Source: Actinomadura sp. K4S16
Lineage (GTDB): Bacteria > Actinomycetota > Actinomycetes > Streptosporangiales > Streptosporangiaceae
Direction: 5' to 3'
DNA length: 64,000 nucleotides
NCBI RefSeq assembly: GCF_008327685.1
Contig: NZ_BDDE01000034.1
Location: 19,829 to 83,828, forward strand
In this document: one piece after another, positions 1-7,646 of the stretch
Numbering within the stretch: position 1 is the stretch's first letter
Layout of the letters: each line of letters starts with the position of its first letter
The notes under the pieces: generated by a model
What the model saw: the letters and a program-made list of their open reading frames with translations, nothing else
Told to the model about the DNA's origin: nothing
Database searches by the model: none
Position numbers and translations under genes: made by a program

Positions 1-68
1 GGGCCACGAGTAAAAACCACCCCGAATGAGGTCCTGAAAAGGGCAAACATGTCGTAGCCTCGCGTGAC

Positions 69-1271
69 ATGACCCCCCGTGAGGAGACCGGCCGGCTCCG
101 GACCGTGACCGGCACGATCGCGACGTCCGACATCACCGGTCCGGTGCTCTCCCACGAGCACCTCCAGCTCGATCTGCGCTGGCCGGCGCGGCCCCAGCTG
201 GCCGCCTCCGACCCGAGCCGGTGGCTGGACGAGGAGAAGGCCGTCCAGCGCGAGCTGAACACGCTCCGCAAGGACCACGGGCTCGGCCTCGTCGTCGACC
301 TCACCTGCTCGGGCATGGGCCGCAACGCCGCCGCGCTCGCCCGCATCAGCGCGGGCGCCCGGGTCGCCGTGGTGGCCGGGACGGGCGTGTTCACCGAGCC
401 GTTCCACCCCCCGTTCGTCCGGGAGGTCCTCGCCCCCGGAACGGCGGTCCCCTTCGAGGGGACGAGCTCCCAGCCCACGGGGACCCCTCAGTACGAGGCG
501 CGGGGGTCGATCCCTCAATCCGAGCCGCGTCGGTCTGGGGGGACGACCCCCCAGACCCCCCGGTACGACTCGCGTCATTCTGGGGGGACGACCCCCCAGG
601 CCCCCCGGTACGACTCGCGTCATTCTGGGGGGACGACCCCCCAGGCCCCCCGGTACGACTATTCGGGGGGCCCGTCCGCCGTCGACCGCCTCGCCGAGCG
701 CCTGCTGGCCGAGGTCGGCTTCGGCATGGACGGCACGAACTCGCTGCCCGGCGTCATCGGCGAGATCGGCACCTGGGGCGAGGCGCCGACCGAGACCGAG
801 GAGCTGTGCCTGCGCGCCGCCGCCCAGGCCGCCCGCTACTCAGGGCTGTCGGTCGCGACCTACGGGCGGGCGGGCCTCGCGCAGCTGGAGATCCTGGCCT
901 CCGCCGGGTTGGCGCCCGAGCGCGTCGCGGTGGGGCAGCAGGACCGGGTGGACGACCCGGCCCAGCACCGCAAGATCGCTGAGTTGGGCGGCTACGTCTC
1001 GTTCGGCACGCTCGGCCTCGCCGGGACGGACCCCGCCGCCCTCGGCGCCGGCGTCCGCCGCGTCATGGACCTGCTGGAGGCCGGGCACGCCGACCGGGTG
1101 CTGCTGAGCACCGGGGTCTCCCGGATGGCGCAGGTCGCCCGCTACGGCGGCGCCGGCTTCGGGTACCTCTTCGACACGTTCCTGCCCGCGCTGCGCGCCG
1201 CGGGCGCCGACGAGGCGACCCTCGGAGCGATCCTGCACGACAACCCGCTGCGGTGGCTCACGGGTTCCTGA
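69..1271 (+). CDS. Phosphotriesterase-fold protein with degenerate metal site and repeat insertion
   Basis: A 400-aa protein of the phosphotriesterase/amidohydrolase TIM-barrel family. The N-terminal metal motif is present (SHEHLQLD, residues about 28-35), and GVIGEIGTW near residue 230 matches the strand that carries the bridging carboxyl-lysine, here with Glu. The next expected ligands look lost: the TTH-type histidine is replaced by VATYGRAG, the GHxD histidine by VGQQD, and the final Asp by LLSTGVSR. Binuclear hydrolase activity is therefore doubtful. Family members are usually about 310-340 aa; the excess is an insertion of about 75 residues (about 130-204) encoded by tandem palindromic repeats. 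No good Shine-Dalgarno is seen. TAGCCT at 55-60 would give a leaderless mRNA starting near the ATG. Family call is firm, function unknown. Confidence 0.8.
   Translation: MTPREETGRLRTVTGTIATSDITGPVLSHEHLQLDLRWPARPQLAASDPSRWLDEEKAVQRELNTLRKDHGLGLVVDLTCSGMGRNAAALARISAGARVAVVAGTGVFTEPFHPPFVREVLAPGTAVPFEGTSSQPTGTPQYEARGSIPQSEPRRSGGTTPQTPRYDSRHSGGTTPQAPRYDSRHSGGTTPQAPRYDYSGGPSAVDRLAERLLAEVGFGMDGTNSLPGVIGEIGTWGEAPTETEELCLRAAAQAARYSGLSVATYGRAGLAQLEILASAGLAPERVAVGQQDRVDDPAQHRKIAELGGYVSFGTLGLAGTDPAALGAGVRRVMDLLEAGHADRVLLSTGVSRMAQVARYGGAGFGYLFDTFLPALRAAGADEATLGAILHDNPLRWLTGS
534..663. repeat. Three 45-bp tandem repeats with GC palindrome, inside a coding region
   Basis: Units begin at 534, 579 and 624, exactly 45 bp apart and nearly identical. 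Each holds the perfect hairpin TGGGGGG-ACGA-CCCCCCA followed by CCCCCGGTACGACT. They translate in frame as SGGTTPQ(T/A)PRYDSRH. A degenerate related stretch precedes them (about 460-533). Confidence 0.92.
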
Positions 1272-1306
1272 GTGGGTAGGGGACACCCCGGAAGGGGGTA
1301 TCCCCA

Positions 1307-2041
1307 ATGCCCTGGAGCAGATCCGCGGGCGGAGGCGTCCGGCACGCGGGCACCGTCCGGCTCCCCTACACCGACCGCGCCGAGGCGGGCCGGGTGCTCG
1401 CCGCCCGCCTCGCCACGATGGGCCTCGAGGGGGCCGTGGTGCTCGCGCTGCCGCGCGGCGGCGTCCCCGTCGGGTACGAGGTCGCGCGGCGCCTCGAGGC
1501 CCCGCTCGACGTGCTGGTGACCCGCAAGATCGGATATCCGCGGCAGCCGGAGCTCGGCGTCGGGGCGATCGCCGAGGGCGGCTCCCCGGTGTTCGACGGC
1601 GGCCTGCTCGCCCGGCTCGGACTCCGCGCGGACGACCTGGCCCCCACCGTGGCGGCCGAGCGCGCCGAGCTGGACCGCAGGGTCGCGGCCTACCGGCACG
1701 GCCGCCCGCTGCCGCGGGTCGCCGGGCGCCCGGTGATCGTCGTGGACGACGGCCTCGCCACCGGCGGCACTGCCCGGGCCGCCGTGCGCGCGCTGCGCGA
1801 GCGGGGCCCGTCCCGGCTGGTCCTGGCGGTGCCCGTGGGCGCCGCCGAGACCGTCCGGAGCCTGGAGCCTGAGGTGGACGACGTGGTGGTGCCCGCGGCG
1901 CCCTCGGACTTCCGCGCCGTGGGGCAGTGGTACCGCGACTTCGACCAGCTCACCGACGCCGACGTGACGGCCTGGCTGGAGCACGCCGCGCGGCCGGGCG
2001 GCGAGGCCCCGGGCGGAGCCCCCGGAGCGGGCCGGGGGTGA
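1307..2041 (+). CDS. Phosphoribosyltransferase-domain protein
   Basis: A 244-aa cytosolic type I PRTase-fold protein. The PRPP-binding loop is clear: VIVVDDGLATGGTARAA at about residues 144-160, with two acidic residues followed by the GGT loop. The N-terminal half has LALPRGGVPVGYEVAR and VTRKIGYPRQPELGVGAIAEGG, typical of the standalone actinobacterial PRTases (the domain found in Rv0571c-like proteins). The true substrate is unknown for this group; it is not a recognisable purine or pyrimidine salvage enzyme. The start ATG has a purine-rich SD (GGAAGGGGG, 1291-1299) about 7 nt upstream. The first ~15 residues are poorly conserved-looking, so a downstream start is possible. It stands alone, and two strong hairpins follow the stop. 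Confidence 0.82.
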   Translation: MPWSRSAGGGVRHAGTVRLPYTDRAEAGRVLAARLATMGLEGAVVLALPRGGVPVGYEVARRLEAPLDVLVTRKIGYPRQPELGVGAIAEGGSPVFDGGLLARLGLRADDLAPTVAAERAELDRRVAAYRHGRPLPRVAGRPVIVVDDGLATGGTARAAVRALRERGPSRLVLAVPVGAAETVRSLEPEVDDVVVPAAPSDFRAVGQWYRDFDQLTDADVTAWLEHAARPGGEAPGGAPGAGRG

Positions 2042-2220
2042 GCTTCGCGGAACCGGGTCCGGAGTGAGCCGCCGGGTGCGCCGCGTGAATGGCGTCCCGC
2101 GGATTTTCCGGAACGTGGATTTCAAGAAAATGGCCACATCGGCGAGGCCGGTGCGGTAAAAGGCGCCGGCGGAATGCCGCGGTCCGATGTGACCGGGTCG
2201 TAACGCAGATGTGACGCAGT

Positions 2221-2254
2221 GCCCGGGCCCGGTCGTGATGGACCGGGCCCGGGC
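2221..2254. terminator. Perfect 14-bp-stem hairpin
   Basis: GCCCGGGCCCGGTC (2221-2234) pairs perfectly with 2241-2254 across a 6-nt loop. It lies downstream of the phosphoribosyltransferase and probably ends that transcript. The rest of 2042-2220 shows no gene, only AT-richer spacer. Confidence 0.7.
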
Positions 2255-2261
2255 AACGCAA

Positions 2262-2284
2262 ACGGCCCCGCGGAGCGGGGCCGT
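2262..2284. terminator. Bidirectional terminator between convergent genes
   Basis: ACGGCCCCGC (2262-2271) pairs with GCGGGGCCGT (2275-2284) around a 3-nt loop, with T-rich sequence (GACGTTTT) after it on the plus strand. It sits just downstream of the minus-strand whiB gene, so it can serve both directions. Confidence 0.75.
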
Positions 2285-2347
2285 GACGTTTTAGGTGGCG
2301 TGCCGGGGATCGCGATGGGAGCGTTCTGGCGGCCTGTGCCTTCTCGT

Positions 2348-2644
2348 TCAGGCGGCGTTGGCGCGACGCATGCGGCGACGGCGCTCGGACGCGCGCTCGT
2401 CCTCGTTCAGGCCGCCCCACGTGCCGTACTTCTCGGGCCTGGACACCGCGTAGTCCAGGCAGTCCGTACGGACCGGGCAGCCCATGCAGATCTGCTTGGC
2501 CTTGCGCTCGCGGATCTCGCGCTCGGGCTGGCGCTCGCCGTCGGGGCCGAAGAAGAGGACGAGGTCTTCCCCCCGGCACGCCGCGGCGTCCTGCCAGCCC
2601 CAGCTGGGACGAGGGAGGTTTGCCTGCCGACGTACCTGAGCCAT
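2348..2644 (-). CDS. WhiB-family iron-sulfur transcription factor
   Basis: A 98-aa WhiB-like regulator that binds a redox-sensitive 4Fe-4S cluster and partners the primary sigma factor. Four cysteines fit the family pattern: AACRGED, then ICMGCPVRTDC (CxxC plus a distal Cys). The G[V/T]WGG turn appears as YGTWGGLNEDERASERRRR and is followed by a basic DNA-binding tail. No RGRP AT-hook is present, so this is not WhiB7. I cannot name the subclass. The ATG at 2644 was chosen because AAGGTGGG lies 6-8 nt upstream; an ATG/TTG 30 nt further up lacks this. Single gene, with terminator hairpins downstream. Confidence 0.93.
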   Translation of the reverse strand: MAQVRRQANLPRPSWGWQDAAACRGEDLVLFFGPDGERQPEREIRERKAKQICMGCPVRTDCLDYAVSRPEKYGTWGGLNEDERASERRRRMRRANAA

Positions 2645-2828
2645 GGAACACCCACCTTGATTGGTTTCGAACAAAATCGGGACATGGACGCTCGACGTAC
2701 TTCGGATGACAGAGTCAGAGAAGCGCCGAATGTTCCAACGTCTGGAGTTGCCGCTCTGTTCCCCGTCCGGTTACTCCGGAAACCTGGGGACGTGCGACAG
2801 GAGACCCTCGAATGGGGCCTCAGAGAGA

Positions 2829-3743
2829 TTACACGAGGGCCGCCTCGTTGAGAAGGGTGAGTTCCCTAACAACGTAGGTTCTCTGGTTCTCCCCGCAGTC
2901 GGCCCCGCACGGGTCGGGCTGCTGGACGGCTTCGAGGACCACCCGGTAACGGCTCCGCCTCAAGAGAACGACGGCTTCGTACCGGGTTGTTCCTTGGATC
3001 GCCGTGACCGACACCACGGTCGCGTCGTCCACCCCGAGCCGGCCCGTGTGCACGCGGGCGAAGTGCTCCGCGGCCTGCGCGGTCTCGGGCGTCCCCGCCC
3101 GCCCGCGCAGCCTCGGCAGGAAGACCTCGCCGCGCAGGTAGGCGTCCGCCGCCGCGTTCGCCTCCGCTTCGCCGAGGTCGCCGTACAGGAATCCGTGGGG
3201 AAGACATACCAAATTCGCCGCAAATCGGTCACCGCCGACATGGGTGGTTTCCCAGATAAGGCGGTCGAAACGCGCTGCGAGAGAACGCGCGAGCGGGGCG
3301 CCGGTGCGAGCGCAGCAGGCGTTGCGGCGCCCGTGCGTGCAGACCAGCAGGACCGGCTCCGCCACCCGCTCCCCGAGGCCGGGGGACCGGCCCCCGGCGA
3401 GGGCGTCCAGGTCGAGCGCCGCCAGCTCGGCCGGATCGGCCAGCTCGCGCCCCTCGATCCAGACCTCGTCCCCGCGGGAGGAGGCGGCGTAGACCTGGAG
3501 CGGCGGGGTCGCGCGCCGGCGGCCCGGCCGGCGGATCAGCTGCGGCCGGACGCCCGCCTTCTTCGCGGCCCGGACGGCCTCGGCCACCGGGCCCGGGCCG
3601 GCGAGGTCCTCGACCCGCTCGGGCCAGGGGCCGGGATGCTCGATGAGCAGCCAGGCGCCCGCCTTCGCGGTCGCGGTCGCCAAGCACGGCCGCTCGCCGG
3701 TGTGGCTCCCCGGGCAGTGTCCGCAGCTTCTGCCGCGCGTCAC
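2829..3743 (-). CDS. Sucrase/ferredoxin-like (Apd1/Aim32-type) Fe-S protein
   Basis: A 304-aa protein of the sucrase/ferredoxin-like family, a thioredoxin-like fold thought to hold a 2Fe-2S cluster with Cys and His ligands. Visible signatures are CTHGRRNACCARTG and, about 30 residues later, HVGGDRFAANLVCLPHGFLYG, the HxGGxRFAANLV motif of the family. An N-terminal CGHC-containing stretch (about residues 7-10) and the C-terminal PCGADC add more cysteines. GTG start at 3743 with a GGGGGGAA SD upstream. An IdeR/DtxR-type iron box lies about 60 bp upstream, so the gene is probably derepressed on iron starvation. A ferric-siderophore or electron-transfer role is inference from that box. Confidence 0.82.
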   Translation of the reverse strand: MTRGRSCGHCPGSHTGERPCLATATAKAGAWLLIEHPGPWPERVEDLAGPGPVAEAVRAAKKAGVRPQLIRRPGRRRATPPLQVYAASSRGDEVWIEGRELADPAELAALDLDALAGGRSPGLGERVAEPVLLVCTHGRRNACCARTGAPLARSLAARFDRLIWETTHVGGDRFAANLVCLPHGFLYGDLGEAEANAAADAYLRGEVFLPRLRGRAGTPETAQAAEHFARVHTGRLGVDDATVVSVTAIQGTTRYEAVVLLRRSRYRVVLEAVQQPDPCGADCGENQRTYVVRELTLLNEAALV

Positions 3744-3801
3744 GCGTTCCCCCCGCCGATCCTCGTCATCCCCGTCGATGTCGCCGGTCCGCGCCGAGCG
3801 A

Positions 3802-3820
3802 TTAGGTAAGGGTAACCTAA
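3802..3820 (-). promoter_or_regulatory. IdeR/DmdR-type iron box
   Basis: TTAGGTAAGGGTAACCTAA, a 19-bp near-palindrome matching the DtxR/IdeR consensus TTAGGTTAGGCTAACCTAA at most positions, including both conserved TTAGGT/ACCTAA arms. It is positioned upstream of the minus-strand sucrase/ferredoxin-like gene and physically overlaps the glpD stop codon (3817-3819). Confidence 0.85.
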
Positions 3821-5382
3821 GGGGCCACGGGCAAACCGGGCGGGGTCGCCAGCAGCGCCTCGGCCGCCGGAAGCGCGGCCTCCCGGTCGGCCGCCACGAG
3901 GCCGATCCGGGTGCGGCGGTCCAGGAGGTCCCCCGCGTCCAGGGCGCCCTCGTGCAGCACGCCCCAGGCCAGCTCCGCGCCGGTCACCGGCAGCCCGGGG
4001 ACGACCGGCTCCAGCAGCGACGCGTCCTGCCTCCCCAGGGCGGCCAGCAGCGGCGCCTCGGTGCCGTACCGCTGGACGAGCCGGGTCGGCGCGTCCAGGG
4101 CGTCCAGGCGGGCGCGTGGAGCCGCGCCCACGAGGGGCAGACGCGCGGTCCGGCTGGGGCCGGCGGCCAGGCCGCGGGCGCGCACGGCCGCGTCCACGGC
4201 GTCCTCGGCCATGCGCCGGTAGGTGGTCAGCTTGCCGCCGACGATCGTGACGATCCCGTCCGGGGACGTCAGGACGGCGTGCCGGCGGGAGATGTCGGCG
4301 GTGTCGCCGCCGCGCCCGAGGTCCAGCAGCGGCCGCAGCCCGGCGTACGCGCCGATCACGTCGGCGCGCCGCACCGGGACGTCCACCGCCGAGTCCAGGA
4401 CGTCGAGCAGGAAGCCGATCTCGCCCTCGGTCGGCTCCGGCACGTCCGGGACGGGCCCGTCCGCCGGCTCGTCGGTGAGGCCGACGTAGACGCGGCCGTC
4501 GCCCTGCGGCAGCACCAGCATGAACCGGTTGCTCTCGCCCGGGATGGGGACGTGCATCGCGGCGGTGAGCCCGCGCAGGGTCTCGGCCCGCAGCACCAGG
4601 TGGGTGCCGCGGGAGGGGCGCAGCCGCACCCCGTCCACCAGGCCGCCCGCCCACACCCCGGCCGCGTTCACCACCGCGCGCGCCCGCACGGTGATCTCCC
4701 GGCCGGTCGTCTCGTCCCGGACGAGCGCGCCGTCGCCGGCCAGCTCGACCGCGCGGCAGCGGGTGAGGATCCGGGCGCCGTGCCCGGCGGCGGTCCGGGC
4801 GAGCGCCGTGACGAGGCGGGCGTCGTCGGCGAGCTGGCCGTCCCACGACAGCAGCCCGCCGCGCAGGCCGTGGGGGCGCAGGGCGGGCGCGAGCCGGAGC
4901 GTCTCGACCGCCGACAGCCGGCGGGGGCCCGGCAGGACCGAGCGCGGGGTGCGGGCGGAGAGCCGCAGGAGGTCCCCGGCGCGCATGCCGCCCGCGGCCA
5001 GCAGCGCCTGCGAGCGGGACACCAGCGGCGTCAGCGGCAGCACGAACGGGAGCGCGCGCACCAGGTGCGGGGCGGTGCGCCGCATCAGCGTGCCGCGCTC
5101 GACCGCGCTCTCGTACGCGACGTCCACCTGCCCGGAGGCCAGGTAGCGCAGCCCGCCGTGGACGAGCTTGGAGCTCCACCGGGACGTGCCGAACGCCAGG
5201 TCGCGGGCGTCGATCGCCGCGACGGACAGGCCGCGCGACGCCGCTTCCAGCGCGGCGCCCGCCCCGGTGGCGCCGAGCCCGACGACCAGCACGTCCACCA
5301 CCTCCCCGGGCAGTGCGGCGAGCTCGCGCTCCCGGCGCGCGGCGTTGAGCGAGGTCCGGGGGTCGGGTCCGGCTGCGTTCAT
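3817..5382 (-). CDS. glpD: Glycerol-3-phosphate dehydrogenase (GlpD family)
   Basis: A 521-aa FAD enzyme that oxidises sn-glycerol-3-phosphate to dihydroxyacetone phosphate at the membrane, passing electrons to quinone. The FAD dinucleotide motif VLVVGLGATGAG is at residues 31-42. GTSRWSSKLVHGGLRYLASGQ follows at about residue 70, the hallmark GlpD segment. VVNAAGVWA and IVGGKLTTYRRMAEDAVD complete the FAD domain. The start is the ATG at 5382, which overlaps the tetR stop as ATGA, so the two are translationally coupled. The length is slightly short of the ~570-aa longer GlpDs but normal for this actinobacterial subgroup. With the neighbouring alkylglycerone-phosphate-synthase-like and lipid kinase genes it forms a glycerolipid cluster. 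Confidence 0.93.
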   Translation of the reverse strand: MNAAGPDPRTSLNAARRERELAALPGEVVDVLVVGLGATGAGAALEAASRGLSVAAIDARDLAFGTSRWSSKLVHGGLRYLASGQVDVAYESAVERGTLMRRTAPHLVRALPFVLPLTPLVSRSQALLAAGGMRAGDLLRLSARTPRSVLPGPRRLSAVETLRLAPALRPHGLRGGLLSWDGQLADDARLVTALARTAAGHGARILTRCRAVELAGDGALVRDETTGREITVRARAVVNAAGVWAGGLVDGVRLRPSRGTHLVLRAETLRGLTAAMHVPIPGESNRFMLVLPQGDGRVYVGLTDEPADGPVPDVPEPTEGEIGFLLDVLDSAVDVPVRRADVIGAYAGLRPLLDLGRGGDTADISRRHAVLTSPDGIVTIVGGKLTTYRRMAEDAVDAAVRARGLAAGPSRTARLPLVGAAPRARLDALDAPTRLVQRYGTEAPLLAALGRQDASLLEPVVPGLPVTGAELAWGVLHEGALDAGDLLDRRTRIGLVAADREAALPAAEALLATPPGLPVAP

Positions 5383-5987
5383 GGCGCGAGCGTCCTTTCC
5401 AGGATGTGGCGGAGTTCGGCGTCGAGCGCGTCGGCGTCGACCTCGGGGTCCTGTGCGTCGATCATGATCTGCGCCGACAGCCCGAACGACTGGACGACCA
5501 GCAGCAGCGCGCGGGCCTGGCGGGCGGGATGGCCGGCGCGGATCGTGCCGTCCCGGTGGCCGGCGGCGACCGCCTCCTCGAACCACGCCAGGAAGGCGCG
5601 CTGGCTGGCGCCGCAGCGGTCCAGCAGGTAGGGCAGCAGCAGCTCGGGGTCGACCTCGATGATCTTGCGGAGCAGCGGGTGGTCGCGGAACGTCCGCACG
5701 CCGGTGACCAGGCCGTCCACCAGGCGGGGCCGGACGGGGCGGCCGTCGTCGGGGGGTTGCAGCGCGTCGCCGATCGCCGTCCACTCGCGGGTCATCAGGT
5801 CGGCGACGATGGTGCGGACGTCGGGCCAGCGCCGGTAGAGCGTCATGCGGGAGACGCCGGCCCGGCGCGCGATGTCGGTCAGCGTCGTGCGGCGCACCCC
5901 GACCGCGAGCACGCAGTCGCGCGCGGCGTCCAGCACGGTGTCGTCGGCGGTCCGCGCCGCCGTCCTGTTGTGACGATTCGACGTCAT
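5379..5987 (-). CDS. TetR-family regulator of glycerolipid cluster
   Basis: A 202-aa TetR repressor. The N-terminal HTH reads TLTDIARRAGVSRMTLYRRW (about residues 35-54), preceded by the usual AARDCVLAVGVRRT helix; the C-terminal ligand domain is unassignable by eye. It is divergent from the flavoprotein gene at 6037 and coupled to glpD by an ATGA overlap, so it most likely represses itself, glpD and the divergent genes. A minus-strand TACACT (6000-5995) sits 7 nt before the ATG, implying a leaderless transcript. The mycobacterial Rv2249c-Rv2252 locus, as I remember it, has the same arrangement (glpD1, tetR, flavoprotein, diacylglycerol kinase). Confidence 0.9.
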   Translation of the reverse strand: MTSNRHNRTAARTADDTVLDAARDCVLAVGVRRTTLTDIARRAGVSRMTLYRRWPDVRTIVADLMTREWTAIGDALQPPDDGRPVRPRLVDGLVTGVRTFRDHPLLRKIIEVDPELLLPYLLDRCGASQRAFLAWFEEAVAAGHRDGTIRAGHPARQARALLLVVQSFGLSAQIMIDAQDPEVDADALDAELRHILERTLAP

Positions 5988-6036
5988 GTGTCACAGTGTA
6001 AGCCACCAGGAACCCGGGGCGGCGAGGGAGGCGGGC

Positions 6037-7641
6037 GTGGAGACGCGCGACATGCTGTGGAGCGGCTGGGGCGACCCGGCGAAGGCGGCGCCGCTGCCCG
6101 AGTCGATGGTCGGCCTGCTGCGCGACCTGCTCGGCGTGCGGCCCGCCGAGGCGCCGCCCGCCGACCTGACCGGCGTCAAGGTCGCCGCGCCCCGGCTCTC
6201 GGGGGACGACCTGACCGCGCTCGCCGCCGTCGTGGGCGACGGGAACGTCCGCGCCGACGCCGAGTCCCGGCTCCGGCACACCCGCGGGAAGTCCACGCCC
6301 GACCTGCTGCGCATCCGGGCGGGCGACGCCTCCGACGCTCCGGACGCGGTCGTCCTGCCCGGCACGCACGGCGAGGTGCTCGCCGTGCTGCGGGCGTGCG
6401 CCGCGCGGCGGATCGCGGTCGTCCCGTTCGGCGGCGGCACCTCGGTCGTCGGCGGGCTGGCGCCGCAGGGCGTCGACTCCTTCGTCGCCCTCGACCTGCG
6501 GCGCATGGACCGGCTGGTCGAGCTCGACGAGGTCTCCCGGACCGCCGTCCTGCAGCCGGGGCTGCGCGCCCCGGCGGCGGAGGCCCTGCTCAACGAGCGC
6601 GGCTACACGCTCGGGCACTTCCCGCAGTCCTACGAGTGGGCGTCGGTCGGCGGGTTCGCCGCGGCCCGCTCCAGCGGGCAGGCGTCGGCCGGGTACGGGC
6701 GGTTCGACGACATGGTCGTGGGCCTGACCGTGGCCGCCCCCGAGGGCGACCTCGACCTCGGACGCGCGCCGAAGTCGGCGGCCGGGCCGGACCTGCGCCA
6801 GCTCGTCCTCGGCTCGGAGGGCGCGCTCGGCGTGATCACCTCCGTGCGGGTGCGGGTGCACCCCGTCCCGGAGGCCCGGGAGTACGAGGGCTGGCGCTTC
6901 GCCTCCTTCGACCAGGGCGCCGCCGCGCTCCGGCGCCTCGCCCAGGACGGCCCCCTCCCCGCGGTCCTGCGCCTGTCGGACGAGACCGAGACCATGGTCG
7001 GGCTGGCCGATCCGGCGGCGATCGGCGGCGGGTCGTCCGCGGCCGGGGCGCTGGCCGTCCTCGGCTTCGAGGGAGCCCGCGGCCCGGTCGCCGACCGGCG
7101 GGCCGCGGCGGCGGAGGTGCTGCGCGGCGCCGGCGGCGAGCCGCTCGGCGCCGGGCCGGGGGAGAAGTGGGAGCACGGCCGCTTCAGCGCCCCCTACCTG
7201 CGCGACTCCCTCCTGGACGTCGGCGCGTTCGTCGAGACGCTGGAGACCGCCGCGTTCTGGTCGGACGTGCCCGCGCTGTACGAGGCCGTCCGGCAGGCCC
7301 TGATCGGGACGCTGTCGGGAGCCGGGACGCCGCCGCTGGTGATGTGCCACATCTCGCACGTGTACCCGGCCGGCGCGTCCCTCTACTTCACGGTCGTGTC
7401 CGCGCAGGGCGAGGACCCCGTCGACCACTGGGCCGCCGCGAAGCGCGCGGCCTGCGACGCGATCCTCGCCGCGGGCGGGACGATCAGCCATCATCACGGG
7501 GTGGGCACCGACCACCGCGACTGGTACGCCCGGGAGATCGGGCCGCTCGGCGCCGCGGTGCTGCGCGCCGTCAAGGACCGGGTCGATCCCGCCGGGATCC
7601 TCAACCCGGGGGTCCTGGTGCCCCCCGCGGGAAGGGAGTGA
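6037..7641 (+). CDS. FAD-binding oxidase, alkylglycerone-phosphate synthase-like
   Basis: A 534-aa flavoprotein of the VAO/PCMH superfamily. VVPFGGGTSVVGGLAP (about residues 128-143) is the FAD pyrophosphate-binding loop. YEWASVGGFAAARSSGQASAGYG and VLGSEGALGVITSVRVRVHP follow in the family order. Near the C-terminus ISHHHGVGTDHRDWY (about residues 483-497) matches the active-site histidine run of alkyl-DHAP synthases. The GTG at 6037 is chosen because GAGGGAGG lies 5 nt upstream; an in-frame ATG at 5986 has no SD and overlaps tetR. The adjacent glpD would make DHAP, and the next gene is a lipid kinase, supporting a glycerolipid role. Ether-lipid synthesis itself is not proven; many actinobacterial members lack a confirmed substrate. 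Confidence 0.85.
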   Translation: METRDMLWSGWGDPAKAAPLPESMVGLLRDLLGVRPAEAPPADLTGVKVAAPRLSGDDLTALAAVVGDGNVRADAESRLRHTRGKSTPDLLRIRAGDASDAPDAVVLPGTHGEVLAVLRACAARRIAVVPFGGGTSVVGGLAPQGVDSFVALDLRRMDRLVELDEVSRTAVLQPGLRAPAAEALLNERGYTLGHFPQSYEWASVGGFAAARSSGQASAGYGRFDDMVVGLTVAAPEGDLDLGRAPKSAAGPDLRQLVLGSEGALGVITSVRVRVHPVPEAREYEGWRFASFDQGAAALRRLAQDGPLPAVLRLSDETETMVGLADPAAIGGGSSAAGALAVLGFEGARGPVADRRAAAAEVLRGAGGEPLGAGPGEKWEHGRFSAPYLRDSLLDVGAFVETLETAAFWSDVPALYEAVRQALIGTLSGAGTPPLVMCHISHVYPAGASLYFTVVSAQGEDPVDHWAAAKRAACDAILAAGGTISHHHGVGTDHRDWYAREIGPLGAAVLRAVKDRVDPAGILNPGVLVPPAGRE

Positions 7642-7646
7642 GCGCC

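Noticed and set aside
534..663. CRISPR array interpretation of the 45-bp repeats
   Set aside because: The units are contiguous with no unique spacers and are translated in frame within a gene.
3817..7515. A 1232-codon minus-strand open frame spanning glpD and beyond
   Set aside because: Only its last part, from the ATG at 5382, is glpD. The upstream portion is antisense to the flavoprotein gene and reads as Arg/Pro/Gly-rich shadow sequence.
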